A stretch of 64,000 nt of DNA from Henningerozyma blattae CBS 6284 (Eukaryota > Ascomycota > Saccharomycetes > Saccharomycetales > Saccharomycetaceae). The notes under the pieces were generated by a model. That model was given only the letters and a program-made list of their open reading frames with translations, searched no databases and had not been told where the DNA came from. The stretch lies in NCBI RefSeq assembly GCF_000315915.1, contig NC_020190.1, positions 248,001 through 312,000 of the forward strand, given 5' to 3'. Positions 39,045-47,743 of this stretch are shown here, one piece after another. The translations under genes and the position numbers were made by a program. The number at the start of each line of letters is the position of its first letter. The stretch's first letter is position 1.

Positions 39045-42000
39045 ATGCCCAAAAAACCATGCCTGTCATTGACTTATGGGATTCTCCCCTCTTCTCATCA
39101 ATATACAGATAAGCAGATACTCCCTATTAATAAATTGGCCTCTGTAGAAGATTCTAATGGGATTAGTAACTTTATATCCTGTTCTAGAGATGGGTCTGTG
39201 ATTATTAGAGAATATACTACGGTTAATGTTGACATTAATTCATGTAAATTGACCAAATTGAATGGTCATACGGATTGGATCAATGATTTGGTTATTTTGG
39301 ATCATAATAGGTTTATCACTGTAGGTAATGATTGTTTGATTATTCTTTATTTTTGTATGGATAATATCTGGTCATTTATTAGAGTAGGTACTCATTCTGA
39401 TTATATCAAATGTATTGATTTATTACCTTGCACCATGGAAAATTGTTATCAGATTGTCACATGTGGCTTAGATGGTATTATCAAATTATGGCAATTGAAT
39501 TTCAACCTTTATAATGGTGGGTTACAAAATATACAATTGTTAAACACTTGGACAAACACAAAGGATAATATTTCAATTTACTCATTGCAGACAGTCAAAC
39601 ATAATTTTAATGATAATTTTGATTTCATCATAGGTGATAGTACCGGTGATATTGTCTTTTTCAAGTCTGATGCCAATTCAGAAGTTTTAAGGATTAAAAA
39701 TAAATGGATTTCTAATATTAAAGTGTTAAAGTTATTAAACAATGATACTTATCTATTTTCATCTTTTGCCAATGGGAAGATATGTCTTTATGATTTGGAA
39801 TTATTGAACAATGTTCAACTATTGAATAATACCCAAATAATAGACCCAAGCGTGGTAGTCACTTACAATTGGAATTACCCCATTTGGTCTATATATGGAG
39901 ATTCTTTAGAGGAACTGTATTTAGGGGATATGATGGGCAATATTAATCGGTTCGCTTTCCAATCAACTTTGAAAAAATTTAAATTAAAACCTCTATATAA
40001 TAACACCAAAAATAACGGGATACTTTCATTGACAAAAACTAACAACAATAATAACCTTTGGTTTTCCATTTCGAATTCCTCTGATTTGTTATGTTTGGAT
40101 TTATTATCTTTGAAAACTACAAAAATCATCGAGGGAGGATTTGCTTTGAAAAAATGTAGTTTATTATGTGATAGAATTCATGTCTTGACTATGGATACTT
40201 TGGGTAATTTCCAAAAATGGAATATCATCACTTGTACAGTTAAGAATGATAAAGCAACGAATGTGAATATACCTGCAAATAATTTGATAGTCGATTTCGA
40301 TCAAGCTGTAAAAGATTGTAATAAATCTACAAATTCAAAATCGCTACCCAAATGGTGCGAAGTTACCATAAAAGTAGGTGTATTATTTGTCAAGATTAAT
40401 GAAAATTATCCAAATTATTATATCCCTTCCAAGCTCTTACAGAAATTTTCCATTACAAACAATTTCCAAATTGAAGATGAAAAATTTTATAATATTAAAA
40501 AAATCTTTTTATTTTCTCTTTTACAAAATTTTATTAAATATGAATCACAAAGACAAACTAATCCAACCATTAATTCAACTGATTATAAAGAAAATACAAA
40601 CAAAGTTAAAGAAGCTACTTATGAATTTGCCAATCAACAGACTCTTACATTTTCTAATGGACTAAAAGAAACTACAACCTTATCATCTTCATTTTCCTCA
40701 GATGCAACTGTGACAGATGAAGATTCGAATCTATATCATACACATTCTTATTCGTTAAATTTACAACCTACAAGAGATTTATCTTCTCCATCATCTTCTG
40801 TTTATAGATCTGATATTTCAATTTTATCAAAGGAATTATTAAAACAAGGATTGAAAGATGGATTGCGAGATATTAATGAGCAGGAAACAGTACAACAGCT
40901 GGAACAAGAGAATACTAATCATAATCATCAAGACCAATATCCAATACAAGAGGGATTAATACCCCAAATAGTGGGACAAGGGCAATTACAAGAAAACGTA
41001 TTACCACAAGGACAAATACAGGGTCAAGAACATAATTCGATATTACCAACAATCTCAGTCCAAGGCCAAGATGTAATACCACCACAAACATTGGGGAATA
41101 CCCCATTAAGCATATCATCTCATCCATTGGGACAAGAGAACGCACAAGGTAATATATTTTCACAAATAATGGAGCAGGATAGAGTACAAATACAGGAGAA
41201 CACAACATCATTATCGTCACAAGGTATGGGCAAACTTCAAAAACGAGAAAATATATGTTCTGAACAAAATCAAATAAAAGAGAATTTAGCACCATACCAA
41301 TTACGACATTTTCCACAACAAGATAATCCATCACCCCAAGTCCAGAAACAAAGTCAAATACAAGAAAAAATATCATCACAGCCACTGCATCAAGCCTCCA
41401 CTTATGATAAAATGGTATCACGAGCAGTAGAGCAAGAATTAATACAGAACCAACCTCAGCTGATTAATGGTAAAAACCTTTTTTTCGTTGATTACATCAC
41501 AAAATTATATGATCAACGTTTAAATGATTCTACCAAATCAGCATCACCTGAATCATCTCTTTCACATGAAACTGCAAATGATCAATTAGATTATCCGTTA
41601 CTAAACACTCCTCTCTTCAAATTTGATAATCAAGTTCCATTAATTCAAATCGATTCAAATATTCAATTGACCGTAGAATATATTGAATCAGCTATTCCCG
41701 TGAATCAAACTATCTTTAAAACTATACTCCCGAAACAAGTTAAGGAAAATTACCAATTATATAGAAACCTGGAACGTTTCTTACCATTTTGGTTATCGAA
41801 AATCCTATTTATAGATGATACCATAAAAAATAAAGATCCTCTTCTGGTACCAAAGAAGAAAATTACAAACAGTAGCTATAAGAAGAAAAATCAACAAGAT
41901 CATCAATTAAAATTCACTGTTTTGCCATGTAAAAAAAGTTATGTTTCAGTGTCAAGAACTCCAGCAGCAATAGAAATTAATGCAGCAAGTACGAGTAGTT

Positions 42001-42413
42001 CAAGTAACAGTAAAGATGACTCTCATAATAACAGTTCCAGTAGTGGAATTAGCAGCAGCAGCAGTAGTAATAATAATAACCCTGGTTCTATATTTAAATC
42101 TTTCATGAAATCTTCAAATAATACGATGTCTAAATTTACTCAAGGTACTCAATTACCAAAAATTAATTTGAAAAAATCCAAATTGATATCAAATGAATCA
42201 ATTCAAGTTCGAGCAATAAAGACTTATATTTCAAATTTACTTAATAAAAAACTTTTAGAAATTAATGAAAACTTGAGTCCAACTCAGTGGATCGAATTGA
42301 CTTGCAAAGATAAAATATTAGAAGATCATCTAACCTTGGGTTATATCCAATCTCATTATTGGAAATCGAATGATTGTATAATAATACATTATAGAAGAAA
42401 ATTAATTGTATAA
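39045..42413 (+). CDS. DUF1: WD-repeat deubiquitinase cofactor Duf1 (WDR48/UAF1 family)
   Basis: From the ATG at 39045 the product has 1122 residues (S. cerevisiae YOL087C, 1116). The frame extends ten codons upstream only to a GTG, so this ATG is used; it gives MPKKPCLSLTYGIL. Duf1 binds the Ubp9 and Ubp13 deubiquitinases. WD40 repeats cover about residues 20-420, with motifs such as LNGHTDWINDLVILDHNRF and CGLDGIIKLWQ. A WDR48-type C-terminal ubiquitin-like region lies at about 1050-1122. Between them is a long insert, roughly residues 520-830, with irregular Gln-rich repeats (QxQE, GQ, QENxxxQ). The insert is the most divergent part. Confidence 0.9.
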   Translation: MPKKPCLSLTYGILPSSHQYTDKQILPINKLASVEDSNGISNFISCSRDGSVIIREYTTVNVDINSCKLTKLNGHTDWINDLVILDHNRFITVGNDCLIILYFCMDNIWSFIRVGTHSDYIKCIDLLPCTMENCYQIVTCGLDGIIKLWQLNFNLYNGGLQNIQLLNTWTNTKDNISIYSLQTVKHNFNDNFDFIIGDSTGDIVFFKSDANSEVLRIKNKWISNIKVLKLLNNDTYLFSSFANGKICLYDLELLNNVQLLNNTQIIDPSVVVTYNWNYPIWSIYGDSLEELYLGDMMGNINRFAFQSTLKKFKLKPLYNNTKNNGILSLTKTNNNNNLWFSISNSSDLLCLDLLSLKTTKIIEGGFALKKCSLLCDRIHVLTMDTLGNFQKWNIITCTVKNDKATNVNIPANNLIVDFDQAVKDCNKSTNSKSLPKWCEVTIKVGVLFVKINENYPNYYIPSKLLQKFSITNNFQIEDEKFYNIKKIFLFSLLQNFIKYESQRQTNPTINSTDYKENTNKVKEATYEFANQQTLTFSNGLKETTTLSSSFSSDATVTDEDSNLYHTHSYSLNLQPTRDLSSPSSSVYRSDISILSKELLKQGLKDGLRDINEQETVQQLEQENTNHNHQDQYPIQEGLIPQIVGQGQLQENVLPQGQIQGQEHNSILPTISVQGQDVIPPQTLGNTPLSISSHPLGQENAQGNIFSQIMEQDRVQIQENTTSLSSQGMGKLQKRENICSEQNQIKENLAPYQLRHFPQQDNPSPQVQKQSQIQEKISSQPLHQASTYDKMVSRAVEQELIQNQPQLINGKNLFFVDYITKLYDQRLNDSTKSASPESSLSHETANDQLDYPLLNTPLFKFDNQVPLIQIDSNIQLTVEYIESAIPVNQTIFKTILPKQVKENYQLYRNLERFLPFWLSKILFIDDTIKNKDPLLVPKKKITNSSYKKKNQQDHQLKFTVLPCKKSYVSVSRTPAAIEINAASTSSSSNSKDDSHNNSSSSGISSSSSSNNNNPGSIFKSFMKSSNNTMSKFTQGTQLPKINLKKSKLISNESIQVRAIKTYISNLLNKKLLEINENLSPTQWIELTCKDKILEDHLTLGYIQSHYWKSNDCIIIHYRRKLIV

Positions 42414-42938
42414 GATGAATAGATAAAAATATCATCGTGTAATTGGCATAGGCAAAACCTCATTGTGTACTTGAAGTTAAATATTGTTTATTTACAAACA
42501 AAAAACAACAACAAGGAAGTAGAAATAAATTAAAAATAAATAACAGCAATATAACCTTATAGCAATACTAATGTTAACATATATGTATACCAGAATATAC
42601 ATAAATTTAATATCAAAAATACTATACTATCATTACTTATCATTCTACACGGTATATTCCTCGGGCGACAAAAATTTTTCAAAAAAAAATTAAACATTCG
42701 AAAAATATTTTCAGAAAAAAGAGATGATTAAAAATTGAATATATGTTTCATAAAGAAGAGCATCTCTAAAAGTAGGCAAAATAATTTGTACATTAGTACG
42801 ATATTAATTGTGGATATATTTTAAAATCTCTCTTTCCTTTCATTCTTCAATAAACCATCATAGCCAGTCATAAATAAACTGTTTAGTAGATCATAAAAAA
42901 AGAAATTCATCACACCCATAAGCATAAATCAAATAACA
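42414..42938. promoter_or_regulatory. RPB5 promoter with RRPE
   Basis: AAAATTTTTCA at 42671-42681 is an exact RRPE in reverse orientation, about 260 bp before RPB5, as is common for RNA polymerase subunit genes. The rest is AT-rich with A-tracts; no RNA gene is seen. Confidence 0.55.
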
Positions 42939-43586
42939 ATGGATCAAGAAAATGAAAGAAATGTCTCAAGACTTTGGAGAACTTTTAGAACTGTCAAAGA
43001 AATGGTCAGAGATAGAGGCTATTTCATAACTCAAGAAGAGATTGATTTATCTTTGGAAGATTTCAAATCGAAGTATACAAATTCAATGGGTACACCAGAA
43101 CGTAAAAATATCTCATTCCAAGCAAATCCAACTGAAGAAACCTTGGCTAAATTCCCTGAACTTGGATCATTATGGGTTGAATTTTGTGATGAGCCCTCTG
43201 TTGGTGTTAAAACTATGAAAACTTTTGTTATCCACATTCAAGAGAAAAACTTTCAAACAGGTATTTTTGTCTATCAAAATAACATTACTCCAAGTGCTAT
43301 GAAATTAGTCCCATCAATTCCACCTGCCACTATTGAAACTTTCCACGAAGCTTCCTTAATCGTTAATATTACACATCACGAATTAGTTCCAAAACACATT
43401 AGATTAAGTGATGAAGAAAAGAAAGAACTATTAAAAAAATATAGATTAAAAGAATCTCAATTACCAAGAATTCAAAAAGCTGATCCTGTTGCCCTTTACC
43501 TAGGGTTGAAAAGAGGTGAAGTTGTCAAGATTATCAGAAAGAGTGAAACTGCCGGTCGTTATGCAAGTTACAGAATTTGTATGTAA
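42939..43586 (+). CDS. RPB5: Shared RNA polymerase subunit Rpb5 (ABC27)
   Basis: The 215-residue product equals the length of S. cerevisiae Rpb5 (YBR154C), the subunit common to RNA polymerases I, II and III that contacts downstream DNA in the lower jaw. The eukaryote-specific N-terminal jaw domain covers about residues 1-140. The C-terminal assembly domain, shared with archaeal RpoH, begins at [17 protein letters not shown] near 148. It ends with GRYASYRIC, the expected terminus. It is convergent with RIB7 (301 bp), the same pairing as YBR154C and YBR153W. Confidence 0.98.
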   Translation: MDQENERNVSRLWRTFRTVKEMVRDRGYFITQEEIDLSLEDFKSKYTNSMGTPERKNISFQANPTEETLAKFPELGSLWVEFCDEPSVGVKTMKTFVIHIQEKNFQTGIFVYQNNITPSAMKLVPSIPPATIETFHEASLIVNITHHELVPKHIRLSDEEKKELLKKYRLKESQLPRIQKADPVALYLGLKRGEVVKIIRKSETAGRYASYRICM

Positions 43587-43887
43587 GTTATACTTATTCT
43601 TAAAATATCAGATAATTCAAAAAAAAAAAATTCTAGAGTCATAAAAAAATATAGAGTTTCTATGACAAAAAAAGGAGTATTAATTAAATGCGCGTCATTA
43701 CAATTTATACTTATTTTACCTAAACTATAATCCCGTCATATGCAGACTTCTAATGTCATTATTATTATATAAATATTTTGTAATATATATTAAATAATAT
43801 TTATATCATGTATATTAAGATTAAAAAATCTAATAAAACTTAAAAAAGAAAAAAAAGATAAAAAAAAAAGTATTATCAAAGTTCAGA
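43587..43887. other. Convergent intergenic region RPB5/RIB7
   Basis: About 300 bp of very AT-rich sequence with A-tracts between two stop codons. Nothing beyond 3' ends and terminators is visible. Confidence 0.5.
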
Positions 43888-44628
43888 TTAATCATCTATA
43901 GAATCAATTCTTGCACACATAACAGAATCTGTCGTACCTTTCCACCAATTAACATCTTTTAATTTTAATGCTTTGGAAGGGCTAACCTCTACACCATTTT
44001 TACCTAAATAAACGGAACCAATTGTGATAATTAAACTATCAATCAATTCAGGTTTCATTAATAATCTATTAATAACGTTTGCCCCACCTTCAATCATAAT
44101 AGATTTCATTTGATATTTTTTTGATAATAATTCAAATATATCTATCCAATTAAAACCATCTTTATTGAATTTTAATCTTTCATAATTTACATTTTCATTT
44201 GGATATTTAATATCTGCATTTTCTTTAATAAATACAATGGGTGATTTTCCTTGATTCTTCAGATATAATTCTTCAATTTTTGAATCTTTAAAATTCCAAT
44301 TCTGATTTGGATCAATAATAATTGGTCTTGGTGAGTTCATTTGAATTTTCTCCTCATCTATTTTACAATTTAACCCAGGGTTATCTGCAGTTATGGTACC
44401 ACTACCAATTAGTATACCATCATGATGTAATCGTAAATAATGGGTCATTGTTTTAGTTTCTAAATGTGAAATAGTTGTTCTTATACCTTTCCCTTTTGAA
44501 ATTCTCGAATCTAGGGACTGAGCATAAGTTAAAGTTATAAATGGTCTATCATCTGTCCTTATAGATTCATTAGGTAGATATGGTTTTAAAAATAGAGGGA
44601 ATTCTTTTCGCAAAGGAGTTAATGACAT
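43888..44628 (-). CDS. RIB7: Riboflavin biosynthesis pyrimidine reductase
   Basis: The 246-residue product matches Rib7 (YBR153W, 244 residues). It uses NADPH to reduce 2,5-diamino-6-ribosylamino-4(3H)-pyrimidinone 5'-phosphate in the second step of riboflavin synthesis. The fold is dihydrofolate-reductase-like. Diagnostic stretches are TYAQSLDSRISKGKGIRT near residues 33-50, DGILIGSGTITADNPGLNC near 70-88, IMIEGGANVINRLL near 175-188 and the C-terminal GVEVSPSKALKLKDVNWW. All are intact. RIB7, SPP381 and APD1 run in tandem on the minus strand as in S. cerevisiae YBR151W-YBR153W. Confidence 0.95.
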   Translation of the reverse strand: MSLTPLRKEFPLFLKPYLPNESIRTDDRPFITLTYAQSLDSRISKGKGIRTTISHLETKTMTHYLRLHHDGILIGSGTITADNPGLNCKIDEEKIQMNSPRPIIIDPNQNWNFKDSKIEELYLKNQGKSPIVFIKENADIKYPNENVNYERLKFNKDGFNWIDIFELLSKKYQMKSIMIEGGANVINRLLMKPELIDSLIITIGSVYLGKNGVEVSPSKALKLKDVNWWKGTTDSVMCARIDSIDD

Positions 44629-44789
44629 TGTAATCTTGCTTTTAAAATGGTTTTTAATTTTCTTCTGATAAAGAGTTTAATAGAATTCAAATTTATTATT
44701 TGCCAAATTTAATCTTTCTTTTATTTGTGTTCTAGAAAAAGACAATTTTTTGTAAAAAAAAAAATAAAAAAATAAAAATAAAACACCAA

Positions 44790-45557
44790 TTATGATTGAT
44801 ACGTTGCATATTCAGAATCATTAGGATCATACGAAGTTGTGTGAACTAAATCCTTTTGCATTTTCATATCTTGAACCCTTTTAGGTTTAAAATCTTTTTT
44901 TCTATAAGAACTTTCCAATCTTTTTTTCTTTGGAATGTCGTTGGAATCTTGATCATGATCATTTCCTAATTCTGTTCCTTCTAAAGGAAGTAATGCATTT
45001 TTATATTTGTTTGCCTCATATTGTTCTAATAACAACTGTTTTTCAATCAAAGTATCCTTATAATCTTGCTTTCTTTTCAGTTGTCTATTTTCCCATAATT
45101 TTTTCTCATTCTCAGCATCAATGGTATCATTGTCATTTAGCAATAGAATTTTTTTAATAAGATCTTGGTCTGTGGAGTAATTGTTTCCCAATATATTCAA
45201 TTCATTCCTCTCACTTTGTTCTAAGTCAAGTGTTTTTCTAATTTTGTTTAAATTTGAAATGGCAGAAATAGGTTTTGTTTCATTACGTATTTTTTCATTG
45301 GTTGGATTTTTGTTCAAGAGTATTGGCCGATGGAAAATGATTTCTTCATCACTGCTACTACTGCTACTCTCACTGCTATCTGATTCTTCATCGCTACTAC
45401 TATAAGTATCATTCTTCTTTATAACTCTTGACTCTTCATTAACGATTGATTTTGTTACTACTTTCTCTTCTAATGAATCGGATGAGCTTGAATCGGATTC
45501 AGATTCAGAGCTTGTATCATTCTTGTGCCCTCTCTTCCGTATATGTCTAATGACCAT
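44790..45557 (-). CDS. SPP381: U4/U6.U5 tri-snRNP splicing factor Spp381 (MFAP1-like)
   Basis: From the ATG at 45557 the product has 255 residues. The frame extends upstream only to a TTG, and this ATG gives MVIRHIRKRG, close in character to the Spp381 start. Spp381 (YBR152W, 291 residues) is a tri-snRNP component working with Prp38. The N-terminal third is full of Ser/Glu/Asp clusters. The middle holds NYSTDQDLIKKILLLNDNDT, similar to the NYSTNEELIK region of the S. cerevisiae protein, followed by a basic coiled-coil stretch. The C-terminal end, DPNDSEYATYQS, fits the MFAP1-type terminus. Position between RIB7 and APD1 confirms it. Confidence 0.88.
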   Translation of the reverse strand: MVIRHIRKRGHKNDTSSESESDSSSSDSLEEKVVTKSIVNEESRVIKKNDTYSSSDEESDSSESSSSSSDEEIIFHRPILLNKNPTNEKIRNETKPISAISNLNKIRKTLDLEQSERNELNILGNNYSTDQDLIKKILLLNDNDTIDAENEKKLWENRQLKRKQDYKDTLIEKQLLLEQYEANKYKNALLPLEGTELGNDHDQDSNDIPKKKRLESSYRKKDFKPKRVQDMKMQKDLVHTTSYDPNDSEYATYQS

Positions 45558-45866
45558 TATTAATAGCAATTTGGCTTTAATTGTTATTATCAAGAATCTA
45601 ATTGATATTTCTTCTTTTATTTAATTTTCAAAAGTGTATCTAATTAAAACGGATTAGAGCAAATCCGTTTTATTCCCGTTAACTCTATAGCAATCACTCT
45701 ATTATGCATATATATATATATATATAAAGGATATAAAACTAAAATAGTTAAAATATAAATAATACGGAATAATATTACAAATGACTAGTAAATTCAAAGG
45801 AAGTTGTTGAAATAGCAGAATATGAGTTGAAACCAAGATAGATTTGTTTTAATTGTTACCTTTCTA
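45558..45866. promoter_or_regulatory. SPP381 promoter with perfect inverted repeat
   Basis: Between APD1 and SPP381 lie an AT dinucleotide run at 45708-45726 and a perfect 10-bp inverted repeat, AAAACGGATT at 45646-45655 and AATCCGTTTT at 45662-45671, with a 6-nt spacer. The CGG and CCG triplets face each other 12 nt apart. Confidence 0.6.
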
Positions 45867-46901
45867 TTACCAATCAGTATTATACTTTTTAATGCACCTA
45901 ATTTTCTCAGGAAATGCTAATTCAGGAGAATGTTCATTTAACAATAAGCCGTTTACAATATATTTGACGTTATTTGGTGTTATTCTTCCCAGCCAAACCA
46001 AAGTATTGGAACTTTTCAAATATATCAAAACATTGGCGGCAAATTTATGGCCACCCACATGATTTATGAAGGCTACTTGAATTCCATCATGCCTGATATC
46101 TGAATAATCTCTATACAGCCCATGCTTCATCAAAAGGGTGTCGAATCTCTTTTTTAAGATTGGCGCTGTTATACCACATCTTTTATCTCTTGTCTTATGC
46201 GAGCAAATAAATACAAATGCTTTTTCATTTGCCTCACTTAGAAAATCGAATTGTGATAACAACTTCGCTTTTGATTCTTTACTATGATCAAGCAAGAAGG
46301 GCAGGAGAGTATCCATAGTATCAGTAACTTTGTCTACAGTCAAATCATTAATCCAAATAAAATGTGGTAATATCAAGATACGATTCTTCTGATGTCTCAT
46401 AATTTCAATATCCATGATGTTTATTGGTAACGAGGTGACATTACAATTAATGTTTATATTGGCATTGTTCCTATTTTGTTCCATTGCCCAAGTATTTAAT
46501 TTATATTGAACTGAATTTTCGAATTCCATACAAGCATCGAATTTCCAATCTGTTTGTGAAGTGGGGACAATTAACTGAATGGATGGAGTTTTTGAAGAAT
46601 TAAATAATGTAGATTCTTTATCTATCTGCAAATTATTAAATACTTTTTCATCATGATCGTCGTCATGGTTTGTACAATTTTCACAATCAGATTCAGAATC
46701 AGCAGCATTGGTCTTTTCCTGAGAATCCAATTCTTCTGTAGTGGTCAATTTAATTGACTGATTAATTTTCAATTTATCTTCTTCAGAAAGTGGTTCTATC
46801 TCTGACCCTATGTTATTAGTTTGTTCCAACTCTTTTTGCTTGGCATCTGTAACCGGGACAACGCCAGAAATTTTCTGCCTTAAACCAAACAGATTTTGCA
46901 T
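45867..46901 (-). CDS. APD1: Apd1, [2Fe-2S] thioredoxin-like ferredoxin
   Basis: The 344-residue product matches Apd1 (YBR151W, 316 residues), a cytosolic protein with a [2Fe-2S] cluster bound by two cysteines and two histidines. Here Cys233 and Cys242 lie in CSHKTRDKRC, and His281 and His285 lie in HVGGH. The spacing C-x8-C and H-x3-H is the same as the published S. cerevisiae ligands (Cys207, Cys216, His255, His259), offset by 26. The last two residues are Asp-Trp, which fits the C-terminal tryptophan signal used for cluster insertion by the CIA machinery. The N-terminal 120 residues are acidic and variable and explain the extra length. Confidence 0.93.
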   Translation of the reverse strand: MQNLFGLRQKISGVVPVTDAKQKELEQTNNIGSEIEPLSEEDKLKINQSIKLTTTEELDSQEKTNAADSESDCENCTNHDDDHDEKVFNNLQIDKESTLFNSSKTPSIQLIVPTSQTDWKFDACMEFENSVQYKLNTWAMEQNRNNANININCNVTSLPINIMDIEIMRHQKNRILILPHFIWINDLTVDKVTDTMDTLLPFLLDHSKESKAKLLSQFDFLSEANEKAFVFICSHKTRDKRCGITAPILKKRFDTLLMKHGLYRDYSDIRHDGIQVAFINHVGGHKFAANVLIYLKSSNTLVWLGRITPNNVKYIVNGLLLNEHSPELAFPEKIRCIKKYNTDW

Positions 46902-47743
46902 GCTTTTTTGTTTCTGTCTTTTCTACAACTTCTACCACCTCTCTTATTTCTTTAAGAATGAAATATCGATAATTGAATCCCTTCTAGGTTGACTAAAAAA
47001 CTCGTGTTTTTATAGTTTCTTATGTTCTAATTGCTTAAGACTACTAATAAAAAAAATGATTAGACACATTCACTCTAACTGCACCCGGACTAAGATTGAG
47101 CTTGTTATTTCCGGATATTTGTGGAATGAGTTTTACCGACGGAATCCGACGGAGATAATGTATCCTTTATATCCTCGGATATAAGAGAATATGATTTTTA
47201 TGATTCCTCATACATTTTTGATATTAGATATTGAATACGAAATGTTAAATACATGATATTAAATGTTGTAACCGGGCTTACAGTAGTTATGTGACATTAA
47301 TTAGTGAAGTATATTTATCCTCATATTTTAGTATCTATTCAAATCATTTAATTATTCCTTCCCATTCCTTATAATAATTTATCTATTTATGTTGCATCAC
47401 TACATACAGTCTATACTACTATGAAAATATTTGGATATTTAAAAGAATCTTTTATGACCAATAATTTTCTATCCTTATCCTTTCCCAATTACAATTAACG
47501 TCATATGACACGGCATTTATAGTTCCGAGTTCCGTGTGCCGTCTTCCGTCTTCCGTCTTCCGTAAACTCAATGTGCCTTATTTTAATGTAATAATAATAG
47601 TTAAGTAGTAAAAGCTTAGCTAATGAAGTAAAAAAAATTTGGAAAAAAAAACTTAGTCAAACATTGTAATACATTGAATCGATACAGTTAACTAATTCTG
47701 TTATCCATGATATTCGCAATTGTGTGCTAGAATTAACAATACA
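46902..47743. promoter_or_regulatory. APD1/TBS1-HAL9 divergent promoter rich in CCG/CGG motifs
   Basis: The gap carries several zinc-cluster-type half-sites: ACCCGGAC near 47087, TTCCGGATA near 47109, and the direct repeat CCGACGGAAT-CCGACGGAGA at 47136-47155. A tandem 7-bp repeat CCGTCTT covers 47539-47563 (three and a half copies), with degenerate TTCCGAG and TTCCGTG units before it from 47522. No RNA gene is seen. Confidence 0.6.

Noticed and set aside
40915..41421. 168-codon minus-strand frame inside DUF1
   Set aside because: It is a shadow of the Gln-rich coding repeats on the plus strand.
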